The notes under the pieces were generated by a model. The model made no database searches. It saw only the letters and a program-made list of their open reading frames with translations, and had not been told where the DNA came from. Positions 25,621-39,569 of a stretch of DNA of 64,000 nucleotides are shown here, in pieces; position 1 is the stretch's first letter, and every line of letters begins with the position of its first letter. The translations under genes and the position numbers were made by a program. Origin of the DNA: Trichoplax sp. H2 (Eukaryota; Placozoa; Uniplacotomia; Trichoplacea); assembly GCA_003344405.1 (NCBI GenBank), contig NOWV01000073.1, positions 293,957-357,956 on the forward strand, given 5' to 3'.

Positions 25621-27284
25621 TTTATTGCAATTCTTCCTTGTCTTCTTCCATTTTATCCAGTCTCCATTGGAAAGTAGCCATGGTTAGCCATGTCTTGAGT
25701 CATTAGCTGCCAGAAAGAGTGATGTAAGTTGATCTTGATGGTAGTACAACATCATCATCAAGAGATGATGATGTAGGCAAAAAAGGTACGACATGCAAAT
25801 CCTTGCTTATCATGACGATTGATGAAAGTGCATTTTCCGACGATTCCTTTTCTATCTTGATGGGGGTTAGCATAACCTCAATTGGGCTCCTGACCATTTA
25901 ATCCATGTATTTCAACATCCTATTTCACTTGTAGAATAGCAATAATTCATTCCTTTTCAACTGGTACTTCTTAGGCGATTGCAAGGTCATTCAATCCATT
26001 GCTAACGTCATTACCATGGTCGGTGATGGTAGTTTTCATTGATTTGAAAATGAGGAAAGCTTGCAGTCCAAAATGAAGGACGAGACGATCATTTCCATCC
26101 ACATAAGTATAGCCATGGATTGTTTACCAACAATCCATGTTGTTGAGGATCAATACAAAATGCGATGATAGTCTAGTAAGTTATGTTTCTTTTCTCATCA
26201 TGGCCATACTGTTGTAGCCGTAGCGTTCTCCATCTTTTTCATCGCCTTTTTCCCAACACCGTACACAACGACTCTTCCATTCCATCACCATTCCAACATT
26301 GTCCCCTTATTGCCCATGGTCATCATCACACTACTCTCATTTTCTAGTCCTATTGCTATTTTCTATACGCTATCCCAATCATCCATGTCGATAGAAATGG
26401 CAATCAAAGCAGTCAACACATTCAATTGATATTGCCAATGCATAACAGCAATCTTCCAAAGGCGGCGTTACTAGGCCAATTCAAAACGACATCATAAGGA
26501 TGGATGGAAATCCGATGGGACGACTTCAAGTCAGAAAGGAGAACATCCAAGTTAAGCGATTATCGTACAAGCAGGAGCGAGCAAAATAGCCATAAACCAA
26601 TTGCATCCAAACACAGACAACTGCTTGAAAGACTACCGTTGTACTGATCGTTGCCACCTTCCATCGCATTCCATAAACGCTTCGAAAATACATTTGCCCA
26701 ATTTCAATAAATAGACCATTTCCTTTAGGGGGCTAACACAGGGTGATTATAAATTAGTAATCATCGTCGATAGGGTTGATACTAGTTTAGACTGCTTGTG
26801 CCATCGGATTGGACTCATCAACATCATCATGCCTATTTTCCAATATTGTTAACACACAGTCCTACTCGACCATCATTGTTATTACTACGCCATGCTATTG
26901 ACTATTATTTATTATGGTTACAATTATTCTAAACTGTAGACGAATAGTAAAAGGAGGATGCTACTTGATGGCAAAAACAAAATGACTGTAGGAGAAATCC
27001 ATTGAAAATATCGTGTCATGATAGCATTTGGTACACCCTACATTCTCCTTCCTGTTATAGTTAGCTTACACCATCCAAACTAGATGCCATTTTTGCCACT
27101 TGGCAAAGTCTAAACAACACAAAGCCATGGCGATACTGGAAATTCATTCGGCCGTCTGCCTACGTAGACATCAAGTATGGACGAAACCTACTTAAAGTAC
27201 AATCACCATCATGGAAATGATGAAATACGTAGTTTGTATCTTGGATCGTAATCATTGGGTAGAGTAGGAGAGGCGACATGGAAA

Positions 27285-27605
27285 TCAAAAAATGTCCACT
27301 ATCATCTTTACTGTTGCCAAGTAGTTGCAAACCCCCTGGACTACTGGACTGAACATATTGTCAGAGTGAGAAAACCATGCAAAAGGAACAAGAATGATGA
27401 CTTACACCATTTCTCTCGCCTTGAGTCACGATAATAAATTGACCTCTAAAAAATGTTCACTATCATCTTCAATGTTGCCAAGTAGTTGCAAACCCCCTGG
27501 ACTACTGGACTGAACATATTGTCAGAGTGAGAAAACCATGCAAAAGGAACAAGAATGATGACTTACACTATTTCTCATGCCTTGAGTCACGATAATAAAT
27601 TGACA
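27285..27605. repeat. ~160-bp direct repeat, two copies
   Basis: Two nearly identical copies begin AAATGTYCACTATCATCTT at about 27289 and 27449. They contain AGTAGTTGCAAACCCCCTGG, ACTGAACATATTGTCAGAGT and CACGATAATAAATTGAC. The second copy runs into a C-tract then an A-tract (27606-27630). No gene. Confidence 0.9.
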
Positions 27606-29514
27606 TTCCCCCCCCCCCCAAAAAAAAAAGGTGGATAGAATCATTCCTGCTTATGGATCAGATGCTAAAATGCTCAATGTTCACTACTGTAGTTATCATG
27701 AATTGCCGTAGTGCACTATTTGAATTCGATTCATGACTTGTTCATTTTAGCAGTAGTCAATGTAGCTGTACTTAATCACCCGCTACGACATCCAACCATG
27801 TTGCTCACCATTCAAAATGGTGAGCAATCATCCAACTATTTGGAAACGAATTATTTCACCAAATCATCTAGCATAAGATACACTGACAAACGACAACATG
27901 GTGTGATAGTATAATATACATGATTAAGCGATGCATCAAATGCCAATCGTATTAATTAATCCAATTGATGAATTTCCCATACGCAATTGCTTGATGAGAT
28001 TGACTGGAAAGTGATGACTATCCAGTCAAAAGATGAATGGATTCAAATGTAAGCTTTGCATGCTAATTTTCTCCCAACATTGACTTTGATTGTTAGACTC
28101 CCTATGGTTAATGACAGCAAGCACGCAGTGCAATGATTGCAATGGCAGTTTGTAGTAAGTTTACTCTCATTCCATGCCTAATCATAATAATGATGATACT
28201 ATTTCTCTGTCGTATCATCATACCAGTATAAAGTAACCCTCACAATATGTGGAGAATAGACGTTTGCAAATTTTCAATCCTCTTTCAGAATTGTAGTGAA
28301 ATGCGCCTCCAAATGACGATACAATTTAAAAATTGAAATTGGAAGCAATTATTACACAGCATAACATTTCTAACAGTGGTCTATACAGCCAGTATCCATC
28401 TGATCGCTAGTCGTGATAGCATATCAAATTGAAATGGATGATTTATATCCACTTTTAGCGAGTGATGATACGATAGATCATTCAAAAGGGTGAAATGGAT
28501 ATCATTTCTTTTTTTTTTTTGGATACTTACCTTTGATCCATCAACGCGTAGAATTCTACTGTACATAGGATTACATAAAATCTTATTTTCAAAATGACTC
28601 TCGACTAACCTTTTAACCAGTGGTTGTACATAAATCATTCTATACCAACCATTGGCCTGCTGTTAAAAACAACTCATCATCTTGATAGTGTAATGCTTAG
28701 CATGATCCATAAAACTCCTACAACAGTCATCCATCCGTAAGTAACAGAGAATCCATTTCGACCTTACGGCTATCTCTCCTTATTCGGTGACTGCCATAAA
28801 ATGGAAAGGATTTGCAAATATCCTACTGTGCATAGAACATCCATCAAATACCCAAATACACTTGTGATTCAATAGCAATCAAACATCATTACTCTGTCAA
28901 CAACTTTTCAATACTTGTTCAACTTGCTTTGCATCCACTGACAAATTGCTCAACAATTTTATCGACATGTGGACAGTCATGAATTTCAAGTGAAAATCAT
29001 TGGGTATTGCCGCCTGTAAATGGAGAGTACAATCAGTCAACATGTTATCCTAACCCAACTCCATTTCCGTTGGCCAGCATACAGGATATCTTCCAATTCT
29101 GCATGAACATACATTGTATACGGTAACATAAGATGGAACAACAACTATATTAAGTGGTTCACTTGAAAGTGATCCACTTTATTCCACGTGTTGACGAACA
29201 TATATGCCACTGCAATACCATGTGGCTTTGAAATCAATCATGGACTCTAGAATGGTGACAATCAATTGGAGCCCAAAGTGAACGTCCATGACTGCTCCGA
29301 GAGCATATAAATAGTTGTTGCCAACGCCTTGAAGGCATTTCCAATTTGACCATCACATGATTCACATCGCCATCCTCATCGTAATTGTTCGTCTTGACAT
29401 TAACTTACTGCTAGTAGAAGAATCCAATTCGACTTTGAACGACTGATCTCATGGACATTTTTTTTAATTTCTTATATTTTAGATCCACAAAATCAAATTT
29501 CAATCAAGTTCATA

Positions 29515-32500
29515 ATGGCGTACGACGATAACAGCACATTCAGACGAAGCGTTGATGGCTGTGGCAATACTTCCGTAGACAATCATTCGGACAGTCTTGA
29601 TTATAATGGAATTCTGTCTGATCTACTCTATCAGTCCGATAGGCAAACTGATCGTACAACATCACCAATGTTGCCACTTTCCACTACTTCAACACAACAA
29701 GCGAGATTAACCAGTAATTCTAACCAGTCTACCGCTACAACAAGCAACACTAATAGTACATCTCCTATGTTAATGACTAATTCTGATAGGACAAGCAGCA
29801 ATACTCATAGTCTACATCAAAAAACGACCAATTATCCGCCTCATACTAACAATCATTTTCCAAGGTACACCGATCAACTATGCCCAACTGCTCCATCTCA
29901 ACACAGGATTGCTAATCTCTCAACTTATAGCCAACACGTAGGTTGCACTAATTATAATGTAGACAATCGTGCAAGAAATAACATTTCCCATCATGATAAC
30001 CAAGCTATCAATTTCAAAACCGACCGCAAGAACGCCAATGGCAGTGGCACACATCATTTAAGCAATGATCAATCATCCCCATTTGTAGTCAATCAAGTAA
30101 ATCCTCACATTCACAATCAAACATACGGTCGCTCTTATTTGTCCAGCAATACTAATAATATAGAAATGGCTTCATCCAATCTTCCTACATCCCAAGCATC
30201 GTTATGGTCGCCTGCACGTGAAATTTCAGCCAATTTAATGAATAACAGTGAGAATTTGGATCATGCACATGTTGGTGATAATTCTATCATGGATCCTGAA
30301 GCCACTTTTAATAATCCATTTTTAATGTCAACTATGGGTAATTTTACATCTTCAATCAACGCGTTCAATGATTCTTTCCCTCGAATGCGATCTTCATATT
30401 GTAATTCATCACCATCCCATCAATCTCAGCGCCGCTATAGCAGGGAATCAACTACTTCCAGAATTCGTGGCAACATGAAATCGCCTACTACATCACGTAA
30501 CTTTAATCCCAATTTTCAATCTAGTCATTTTTCTCATCCATCACAAGATAGGTCTCTTGCCTCCAATTCTGCTAGTAGTAGCGGTAATTTGAGTGCAGTT
30601 TCAAATATGCCCACATTTGATACTTTTTCCACGTCGACAATATCCCAGTAAGTGATAGCCGTTCGTTCAATTAAGAGTATTTCACTGATATATTGTAGAT
30701 AGGGTAGTAAGAAAATGATTATATTTTGCGTTATTTTGCATCACTGTATAGAGAAATACTCTTAAAAGCGTTCATTACCTTATCCCAACAGTACAATTAG
30801 GACAAGCCATGATTGTACTATTGACATCAATTTCTAATGTTTTACATCTTATTTTTTTCCCTCTGACATTAAACGATACAGTCCTCGAGTCAAGCCGACA
30901 TTAGATGTGGCTTCTGAATCGCATAGTTTGGATGTCTTGTGCGATGTAGCTAGCGAATTCTATAATGAACAAAATGATGATTTATTCAATCTTCCGATAC
31001 CTTCCACTAGCAGTAATTATGAATGTGGTACTAATGTTGAAAGATGTAAAATGCATTCAAACGGTCGTAATGCCGAATATAATGCAGATCGACAAATGGA
31101 ACCATCACCTAAACGTATTCGACGGTCGAACAATCTATCTACAAGCAGTAATGCATCAGCTTCTACAGCATCGAATAACCACCAAAGATCAGTAGCAGTA
31201 ATCGTGCTAGATGATGATGGAAGTGATGATGAAGCTAGAAATAATAACAACAATACCAATCCAATGGCTAATATCCCCACTGTGATTGATTTATGCGAGG
31301 TCAGTTTTCATGTGTACCCCGATACATTATTCTGCATAAATCTGTCTTATCCCAATTGAATATGGAATTGGATCAATAAAAAATTAACAGATATAATGAT
31401 GAAAATTATATCTATCCCGTAATTATTGGTTGTTAATAATAATTTGGCAATTGCTCATTGAAATGATATTTTTGTAATGTGAATTTATAGAGTCCGCCAT
31501 CGCAACATCATCGTCAAGAAGAAGAAATTGAGGTGATCTCATTACCGACGTTACCATCATCACCGCCAGTGCCATTACAACATACTACTACTACTGTTGA
31601 AAATCCTGATATTTTTTCAGTAAGATATGATCAAGAATGCTTACCTAACTTATCTGTATATAAAATATAATTTGCATATTGTCAAGGAATTTTCTAAATT
31701 TACTAATAGTTGCAACAACTTTTACAGGATAATGCTGACGATGAAGATGTCGTTTTTACCAGACGTGTCAATTCAACAATTTCTGATGTAAGTCTGATCG
31801 ATCGATTGATTGATTGAGTAATTGATAAAGAGTTACGTTATGCCATTAGTTGAAATGTTTTAGAATTATTTAATAAATGATATTACTTGTATAATCATTT
31901 CTATAATTTTCTATATTTAATCAATGCTACTTCTAACTTAAACGTGTCATCTTTTCATTATTACAATAGATTGATTGCCAAAAGCGAATGATTAAACTAA
32001 ACCTTAACTATAACATATCATTGTCGATTACAGCGTTTCCTTCGTAGGTTCTTATTAAACTCGGATGATAATAGCACTGTCAGTGATGTTCCATCTTCAT
32101 CGTCTAATAGTGAAGTAAATAGTGGAAATTCCTTCGGCTGGACGCAATCTGAGTCGTCACGTATGCCAGCTACTTCACCGTTAAATTTAGGCAATCCACC
32201 ATCATTTACACCACCGTATGTTTCGCATGATTTTCCGCATCCTACCACTTGGTATTCCGAGTCCTTTTCGAGTATGGTGCTTATTTTAATAAAGTTGTAA
32301 TTAATAATGAAATATTTGAATAAGCTAACAATATAATCATTTTTTGCCTTTTTTATTTTCAATTTGGACGTGATTACTTAGATCACTGTCGGCTTAGATG
32401 CTCCACATTTCAACAATAATAATAGAAGAGGTGGCCTTGAAAAGCGCAGTAAGTAACTTGAAATGTTTTAATATTGTATATAGCAAGTTATGCAACTATG

Positions 32501-33048
32501 ATAACGAGTAGAAATATATTGTAAAAACTGGAAAGTACATATATTATATTTAAGTTAGGTAATGTTAATGGTATATGTTTTTGTCTGTCAAAAATATATA
32601 GGCATAGATAATTTATCATCTCGTAGATTTGATGGAAAGGCTGATAACGATGCAACATCTGATACTACGTAAGTAGACACTTGTTTATACTTTACTGTCT
32701 ATCTTAGTCGAATTGAAGTGTAGTATATACCTTCATGTACTAACGATCAATTTCTTCTCCCATTTCATCCAATACTAATACACTCTAGCTGTGCAATATG
32801 CATGGATGATTATAAGAAACGAGAAAAGATTCGGGAATTACCTTGTTCTCATGGTTTTCATGCACGTTGTGTTGATAAATGGCTGCGGGTGAGCGACGGG
32901 AATAATTTTGTAGCTTATTATACATGATTTATCCGATATTATGAAAATGTGTTTATTTTATAGTTAATAGTCAATGATACTTATTTTTAACTTGTAGCAA
33001 CACAATTCGTGTCCAATTTGTCGAGAAAATATCAATCCTACTGTGTAG
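29515..33048 (+). CDS. RING-H2 E3 ubiquitin ligase (RLIM/RNF38/Arkadia-like) with SIM-like motifs
   Basis: Predicted ubiquitin ligase, 755 residues, exons 29515-30647, 30882-31299, 31491-31619, 31728-31787, 32034-32276, 32382-32448, 32602-32668, 32789-32888, 32998-33048; every phase agrees. Residues 1-450 are low-complexity (Asn, Ser, Thr, His) and probably disordered. A basic SPKRIRRS (about 453) may be a nuclear signal. SUMO-interaction-like motifs follow: AVIVLDDD (about 483), TVIDLCE (about 511) and EIEVISL (about 529). The C-terminus is a complete RING-H2: CAIC (707-710), [10 protein letters not shown], then CPIC, with VDKW as in RNF38/RLIM. IDNLSSR before the ring recalls RLIM/RNF6, while SIMs plus a C-terminal ring recall Arkadia/RNF111. 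I do not choose an orthologue. The start is the first ATG, 31 nt after a TTTTAG acceptor at 29483, so at least one 5' non-coding exon lies upstream. Confidence 0.9.
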
Positions 33049-33423
33049 CTCCTGGTGCATCGGGCTCTGACAACGCCGTGCCCAATTAGTGACTGTGAAT
33101 TAATTTTGATTTAATGTACTTGTTTTATAATTTTGTATGATAATAATATACGTACAGTACAATAACTAGTTAATGGAATAGTAGTCTTAAAATATATCCG
33201 TACAGTGGATTATTTTATAAAATTATTCGAGATATATAAAAATCAGATAATTGTAATTATGTAGGTCTTGTCGCAGATACTTGACCATATTTTAATTTCC
33301 GTATGTCGCACAAACAGTGGTTTACTTTTATATAAGTGCGTAGAATTGTACGATTAGTATATGATCAGTTTATTTTAAAAATGTGATTTATATACTAAAG
33401 AAAGTTACATATAATATTCCATA

Positions 33424-33429
33424 AATAAA
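33424..33429 (+). terminator. Candidate poly(A) signal of the RING gene
   Basis: AATAAA about 375 nt after the stop codon in an AT-rich 3' region. Further AATAAA copies lie near 33720-33755, so the exact 3' end is undecided. Confidence 0.45.
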
Positions 33430-34005
33430 AGATATGCCGATTTTAGATACAGTAATTACGTACTACATTAGTACCGGATTTGCAATCTTCGCTGGTAAAT
33501 ACGAGATAAGTAATCGACTAGACGGTAGTCTTTGACCTAAATAGTACTGTACTGTATCGGCTACTGAATACTTTCAACATAACTTGAATGATTACTGTAA
33601 AATTAAGTATTTATCTATCTATCTCTCTCTCTCTCTATATGTATATGTATCAACATAAGTACGATATCTATATATCTGATATAGTGTCCCAAGCATCATG
33701 TACGAAATCGAAATTTTTCTTAATAAAATTGTATTGCTACGCTTAAACAATAAAATCTTAGAATTTCGAATTATTTTAGCCTAGATTTTTTATATATTTG
33801 TAGTAGCAAGACTGCGGCTGTATGTATACGTTATTAAATAGATATTACAAAATAGAAATTTCTGTACTTGAAGCAGTGGAATTAGCGTGTTATTATTAAA
33901 TTAATGGTCAAATATTCTGTACAGAAGAATTTTGTTAATTACATATGCTAATGTCTGCACTCTTGGTTTCTGTAATCTTGGACCATAAGAGTATTATCGT
34001 TGACA
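33430..34005. other. Intergenic space between convergent genes
   Basis: AT-rich sequence separating the 3' ends of the RING gene and C2CD5. It contains a short (TCTA)n/(TC)n tract near 33612-33640. No coding or RNA gene is seen. Confidence 0.6.
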
Positions 34006-37000
34006 TCAGCAGAGTGTCTCTGTAGATCGTTTCATGCTATTAAGGTAACTAGTAGATCTTCGTACTGATGAAGTCGAATCTTCATATACAGTCACTTCAG
34101 CTACATCGCCACTAATATTAATTAAGCACTGACCCTATTAATTAGGTAATAAATTCAATAACCGTTAGAGATAAAGGTAAGACGGTAATTTTTTCAAGTG
34201 AAAATTTAGAGATTAATGCTGCACTATAGATATCATAAAACAATTTGACAATTCGTATTCGATAGCTATTCAACCTGATTCCGGTGAGTATTGTCTTCGA
34301 TGAATAATTCATTTAAACGGTAAGATAAAAAGGCATTACCACCGATAGCGCGCGTGTAAGCTCGTATGATGGCATGAACTTCAGTTAGTGCTCGGTAAAT
34401 AAAGCCAGCTTTATCACCAAACTAAAAAAGATAATACTTTTGTTACAGATTATTTAAAATAATTACAGAAACAGCAAAAATTATCACTATAAGAATACAA
34501 AGAAAAGACCTACCTCTCTAATCGAGGTACTTTCACGAATGAATGACATATTAAAATATCCAAGGTAACAATCTACTCGACCGGATGGAATCTGTGATGT
34601 CGTAGTTACTAATACAGATGTAGGCTGCCACGCACATAAATTAGGAGAAAATCATTTCAAATACTCCATCCTTTACAAGAATTGCATTGAGATATTAGTC
34701 ACAATTTTCACCTTATATTCTTTTTTAATCTTTGGATGCGGCTGAACTTGCTCATTCATATCTTCAAATTGGAAGATCATATTCGTATGGCTGCCATCAG
34801 CTTGTACCGTAACATTTCCTTCTATAGTAATTGTAATATCCACATAGTTAATATCTAAATATTGTTTCAAAGAAAACTCGTAAAAATAAACTTACCAATA
34901 ACAGCGTTATCGGAGCTTCCGAAACTTATCTTTCTTTCAAGCTTGAGCAATGTTGCAACCGTGTATAGCTAGCACAATATACAGTTGTAGCAAGACTTAT
35001 GTATAAGTATAGCACTACAAAATAAATGTAGATCAACAGATAACCAATTACCTCGATTTCATCGCCATTTAATCTAAGTGTATGATTTATGCCGCATAAA
35101 CAACAAGGTAATTGCTTTCGTGCTTTAAAATGAAGGTACTGAAACATAACCGCATAATATTAACACCAATAACAATAATACGTATATAACTAGTGATCAT
35201 ACCAAAGATTTATTACCTGGTTCGCTTGTTTACAAAAGTCGGATAGATGTGCGTTAGAGGATGGAATTGAAATATACTGTACTCCAGTCATAGTCTAAAC
35301 AAGCATACTTTTTTAAAATGTATACGATAATCATAAATTCTTATGATAACAATACGCATTAACAACGAAACTTACTTGAAAAGTGCTCGATAAATATCTG
35401 ATCCCAGGAAGGCAGTCAGTATTACATTGGTATAAACCTATTTAAAGTCGTAATATCGGAACGTGGTTTACACATGACTTTAGTATACGAGTAATCGTAA
35501 ATAACTTAGATATAGAGTCTTAATTACGAACCCTTTGGTAATTGCTCGTCTAGGAGTACCGATAGCGTTTCAGTAGACAAGTCATCAACCTATAATAAGA
35601 AAGTGCGGTAACAACTATGTCAAAATAATGCTATTCAAAAATTGATTAATCGAATATCAATTACAGAGACTTTATACCTGTAAATAAGCTAACTGTTTAA
35701 CCGGACTATCTTCAGCAATTTTCATTTCTGTTAATCCTCCTTTGCTTTCGGTTCTTCGATGTCGGCCTGGATCTCGTATGGTGGGATTGACAACATCAGT
35801 TGGAGTTCTGACTTCGTCGGTTGGAGATGCAGTATTTCTGTCGGTATTTTCTTCTTGCAAACCGTACAGTTGAGTATTGGTTGCTAACGTTTCCCGTAAC
35901 TGCTGCTGAATGATTTTTAATGAAGTTGCGTGCACATCGGATCCCTATTAATGTTTACAAGTATTTTAATTTTGGACTATCCATTATTTGCTGTGAACAT
36001 GATACATAGAGCAGATCGCTATTATTACTTACACTTGTCTCTGCATTATTAATAAAATCTGGCGTATCAGGGGACGGTAAAGCCGTCAAATAAACGGCTG
36101 TTGCGGTCTGTGAATAATTTCAGTTTAGATATGTTACATATACAATACACCCAACTATATGCATTGGTACAGTACATTACAGATATGAAATATTTACCGC
36201 TACAGCAGCCATTGCCGTATCACCTATGGAAACATTGATTTGTAGACCAAATAAACTATTCATTCCTTTTATCTGGGTATACATTAAGTGAGAAAGGGAT
36301 ATTACGTAATTGGAGCTTTATATGCAATAGTATAATCCATCTGGAGTACCTTCAATTTACTCAAGAGTTGCTGGTGCAATTCATACACAAGGAATGGCAG
36401 TTTCTATTGCATTAATGCCATATTGGAAAATTCAATATATGAACAATTACAAATTCTAAATCACAAAATACCTCATTGACAATATAAGCATGAGATTCCT
36501 TTTGAGCCTTTCTTGTACTGCGAATGACTCTAGATATCCATTCATTAGAAGGTAATCGAATCAAAAACGATTACATAAGATTTAAAGATGAAGAATTAAA
36601 TGTCAGCAGTTTCATTCGTTAAAGTTCTCAGAACAGAGTGGTGATTTATTATTTTCCTACCTAGCTTGTATATAGCATCCTCGTCCACGTATAGCAAATT
36701 CAGGAGGTGTTTCAATAGTATTAAACAGTACGTCTGGGACCCTTCCTCGACTGCAAATAGCAAATCAAGAGCAAATGCCAAAAATTAAACTCGAATAATT
36801 AATTCATCAAAAACAATTTTCGATAGTCTTGTTCCGGTTGATATGAGCAAATATCCTCTAAAACTAGATTATGGACTTTTACCTGCAAAAATTACATAAG
36901 TTAATTTTTGTGGGTAAAGGCAATTCATTTTCTTGATAAGGAATATGGTAAATTCCACAACCAGAATTATGAGGTTCTTCCCTATTTATAGTTTCATAAT

Positions 37001-39536
37001 TAGAGAAGTCGACGATACGAATAAATATCTTTACAGATAACGGTTCAAACTGACCCCAAATCGGTACTTTTAGAAGAGGCGTCATTGCGAAAAGCATTGG
37101 TAACTAGTATTAAGTAGACATGTTATGGTAAGTCGTACGAGGAATCACAATATTGGGAATAATGCTAGCGGAAAACAGATAACATGTTGTTACCTTGCGC
37201 TGATACGTTTACAGCCGTTCCAATAGCAGACAGAAGGCATAAATCATCACTGATATGAGAAATAAAGTTTAAAAAGGCAGTTAATTTAGGGCGATGTTAT
37301 AAAGGTACTAGGCAAAGCATAGTTAAGATAAGAACCATATCGACAAGCTTTCAGAGTAGCCGGCCACACAATCACATTCAAGCAATTTTGCATGAGATTG
37401 AATTTCCAATCGTAGTTCGCGCCACCACGAATCCCGTACTTCCGATTCATCTTTTGCAGTGTAAGAAGATCATAGTTGAGCACGTGTTATGCTTAACATT
37501 TCTTTGCAATAACGATACAAATGGTTCCTTACCGGGATTATCGATTTTATCTAGCAGCTTAACTGATCTAGCTGATACAATCCCACCAACAGATTTCAGA
37601 AATCCAGCAGGAAACGACGAGATAGTAAAGAATTTAAATTCCTATGTATTTTGATAGAAAAATATATCTCAAAATTTAAGCATTCACAGGTTGCTTTGAA
37701 AGATCACTACACTAATTAATTTGAAGTTCTAAAGTTTAGATGCAGTTAGGCTAGAATATCTTACGGTCGTATCGAAACCCGATGGTGGTTGCCATGTTGG
37801 TACGATTGGATTCACTAAAAAGTAGCATATTTGTATCCAATGTTAATAATTAAAAGATGTACTTAGATGCCATCAATGAAAGACTTAAGCTATTGTCTGT
37901 ACTAAAATTACCGCTAGGTCCTGATGGAATTCCATCCGAGGAAGATGTTGATGATGCATGTATCAATAAATTGCCATCTTTTCCTACACTGATACAACGA
38001 TTTTTTACTGGTGTCGAGGGTGCTTTCGATTGAATTTGATTATGAAGGTCGATATCGATTGGAGACGAACTAACTTCTTGAATAATCTTGTCTTTAAAGG
38101 CTTTTTTTGGTCTATCGGAAAAGGATTTTAGTCATTTAATATATTCAGGTGGAGCTACGCGATCCATAATCGTAAAATCTTTGTCTAGATTTTGTCTAAT
38201 CAAGGCAACACATACAGTACCTTTCAATTCTGTCAGGACTACCAATGGTTTGGTCATCAATGTTAGTAATTCGTGAGTGAGTAGTAGATAAATGTGGCGA
38301 TGATACAATACTAAGTTTTCTAATTACAGCTGCTGTGCCAATACCTCGTACCACAATGCCGGATTCACCTTCAACGTCAATGCATTGTCTATACCTATTT
38401 ATTTATAATGCATTTCAAGTATAGGAAAGAATTATAGCCAGTGCAGCTAGAATAGCTGTATTGCCATATGTCACGCAAAGCAATAACACTGCATCATAGT
38501 TACCCCAAGACAGCATTTCCATTTAGTTCAATAACCTTATTCCCAGTTTTTCGTTGTACTTCACCTAAATCGTCGAGAGCATTCGTCATTGGCATCGCTA
38601 TGCTATTGTAAATATTACGGCTCTGATATACAGTAGCAAGCATCTAGTCATACCTGAAAGTCGTTGCAAAAGACGTTGCCGGGCTTGATTGGAAGTTCTT
38701 GAGCTTCTGATTTTATCGCGCCACTAATACAATAAAGATCAAAATCATTTACCATAGTCAGCATATACTCCAGAGAGTTACTATTTTATTTAACACATAT
38801 ACCTCGTATTCAGGATCATTGTTTACTACTAATTCTTCAACCAATCCTAGAATATTTGTGATTTGGTAGCCATGAGGTATTTCAGTGGCTAAATGTTGGA
38901 CATAATAAAATTTTAAATTATTTGTTATTAAGATTTTAAACTGTAGTTCAATGTATACCATTAAGCCATTAACCATGTTGCTCTACCAAATCTACTTTGA
39001 TGGCAGAATCATTAAACATTTATACTGTACTTACAGGAGAACATTTTCACACCACAAGAGGATTCTTTAAATTTATTAAAATCACGAAATAATTCTACCG
39101 TGACTATAATGTTCAGCTCACCGCGGACACCTGTATGGTTGTATCGGTTATGCCAGAACAATTTTAATTTAAAAAACTATTATTATTCGAGATCTAATGA
39201 CAAGAAAGTTTCGTATTACCTCTTAGCGTGTCATAAACCGGAAACCAACCCGATAGTTGTTGGGAAGAACTCCTTTGCAATAGCGGAGTAAGGCAGACAT
39301 AAACCTTTGATTTGATAAATTGTTATAATAATATGATCTTGATGAGCGCATTATGGAGTAAAACGATAGCTTTTAATTATTGCCTCTCATTCATTTATAC
39401 ATATTGCACATTATGTATAATCTAAGATCAAGACAAACGTCAATTTAAGCGCAGTATAACAAGTTAATAAAGCCAGTTATATTAAGTCATGTAATAACCG
39501 AAATCGATCCATTAAACACAACTACAGTACGAACGG

Positions 39537-39569
<33 letters not shown>

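Larger units (their letters stand above)
15024..29483. other. Gene-poor 14.5 kb between liprin-alpha and the RING gene
   Basis: No exon chain or recognisable protein was found on either strand. The stretch contains tandem arrays (16.5-17.7, 19.9-20.4, 22.3-22.9, 23.9-24.9 and 27.3-27.6 kb), a long hairpin at 22.16 kb, a GC-rich patch at 25.3 kb and an isolated open frame at 20.7 kb. It must also hold the promoter and untranslated first exon(s) of the RING gene, whose coding exon is preceded by a splice acceptor, and probably the liprin-alpha promoter. Confidence 0.7.

Noticed and set aside
28381-28638. 85-codon - strand open frame in the gene-poor stretch
   Set aside because: Crosses a poly-T tract and has no homology or exon context.
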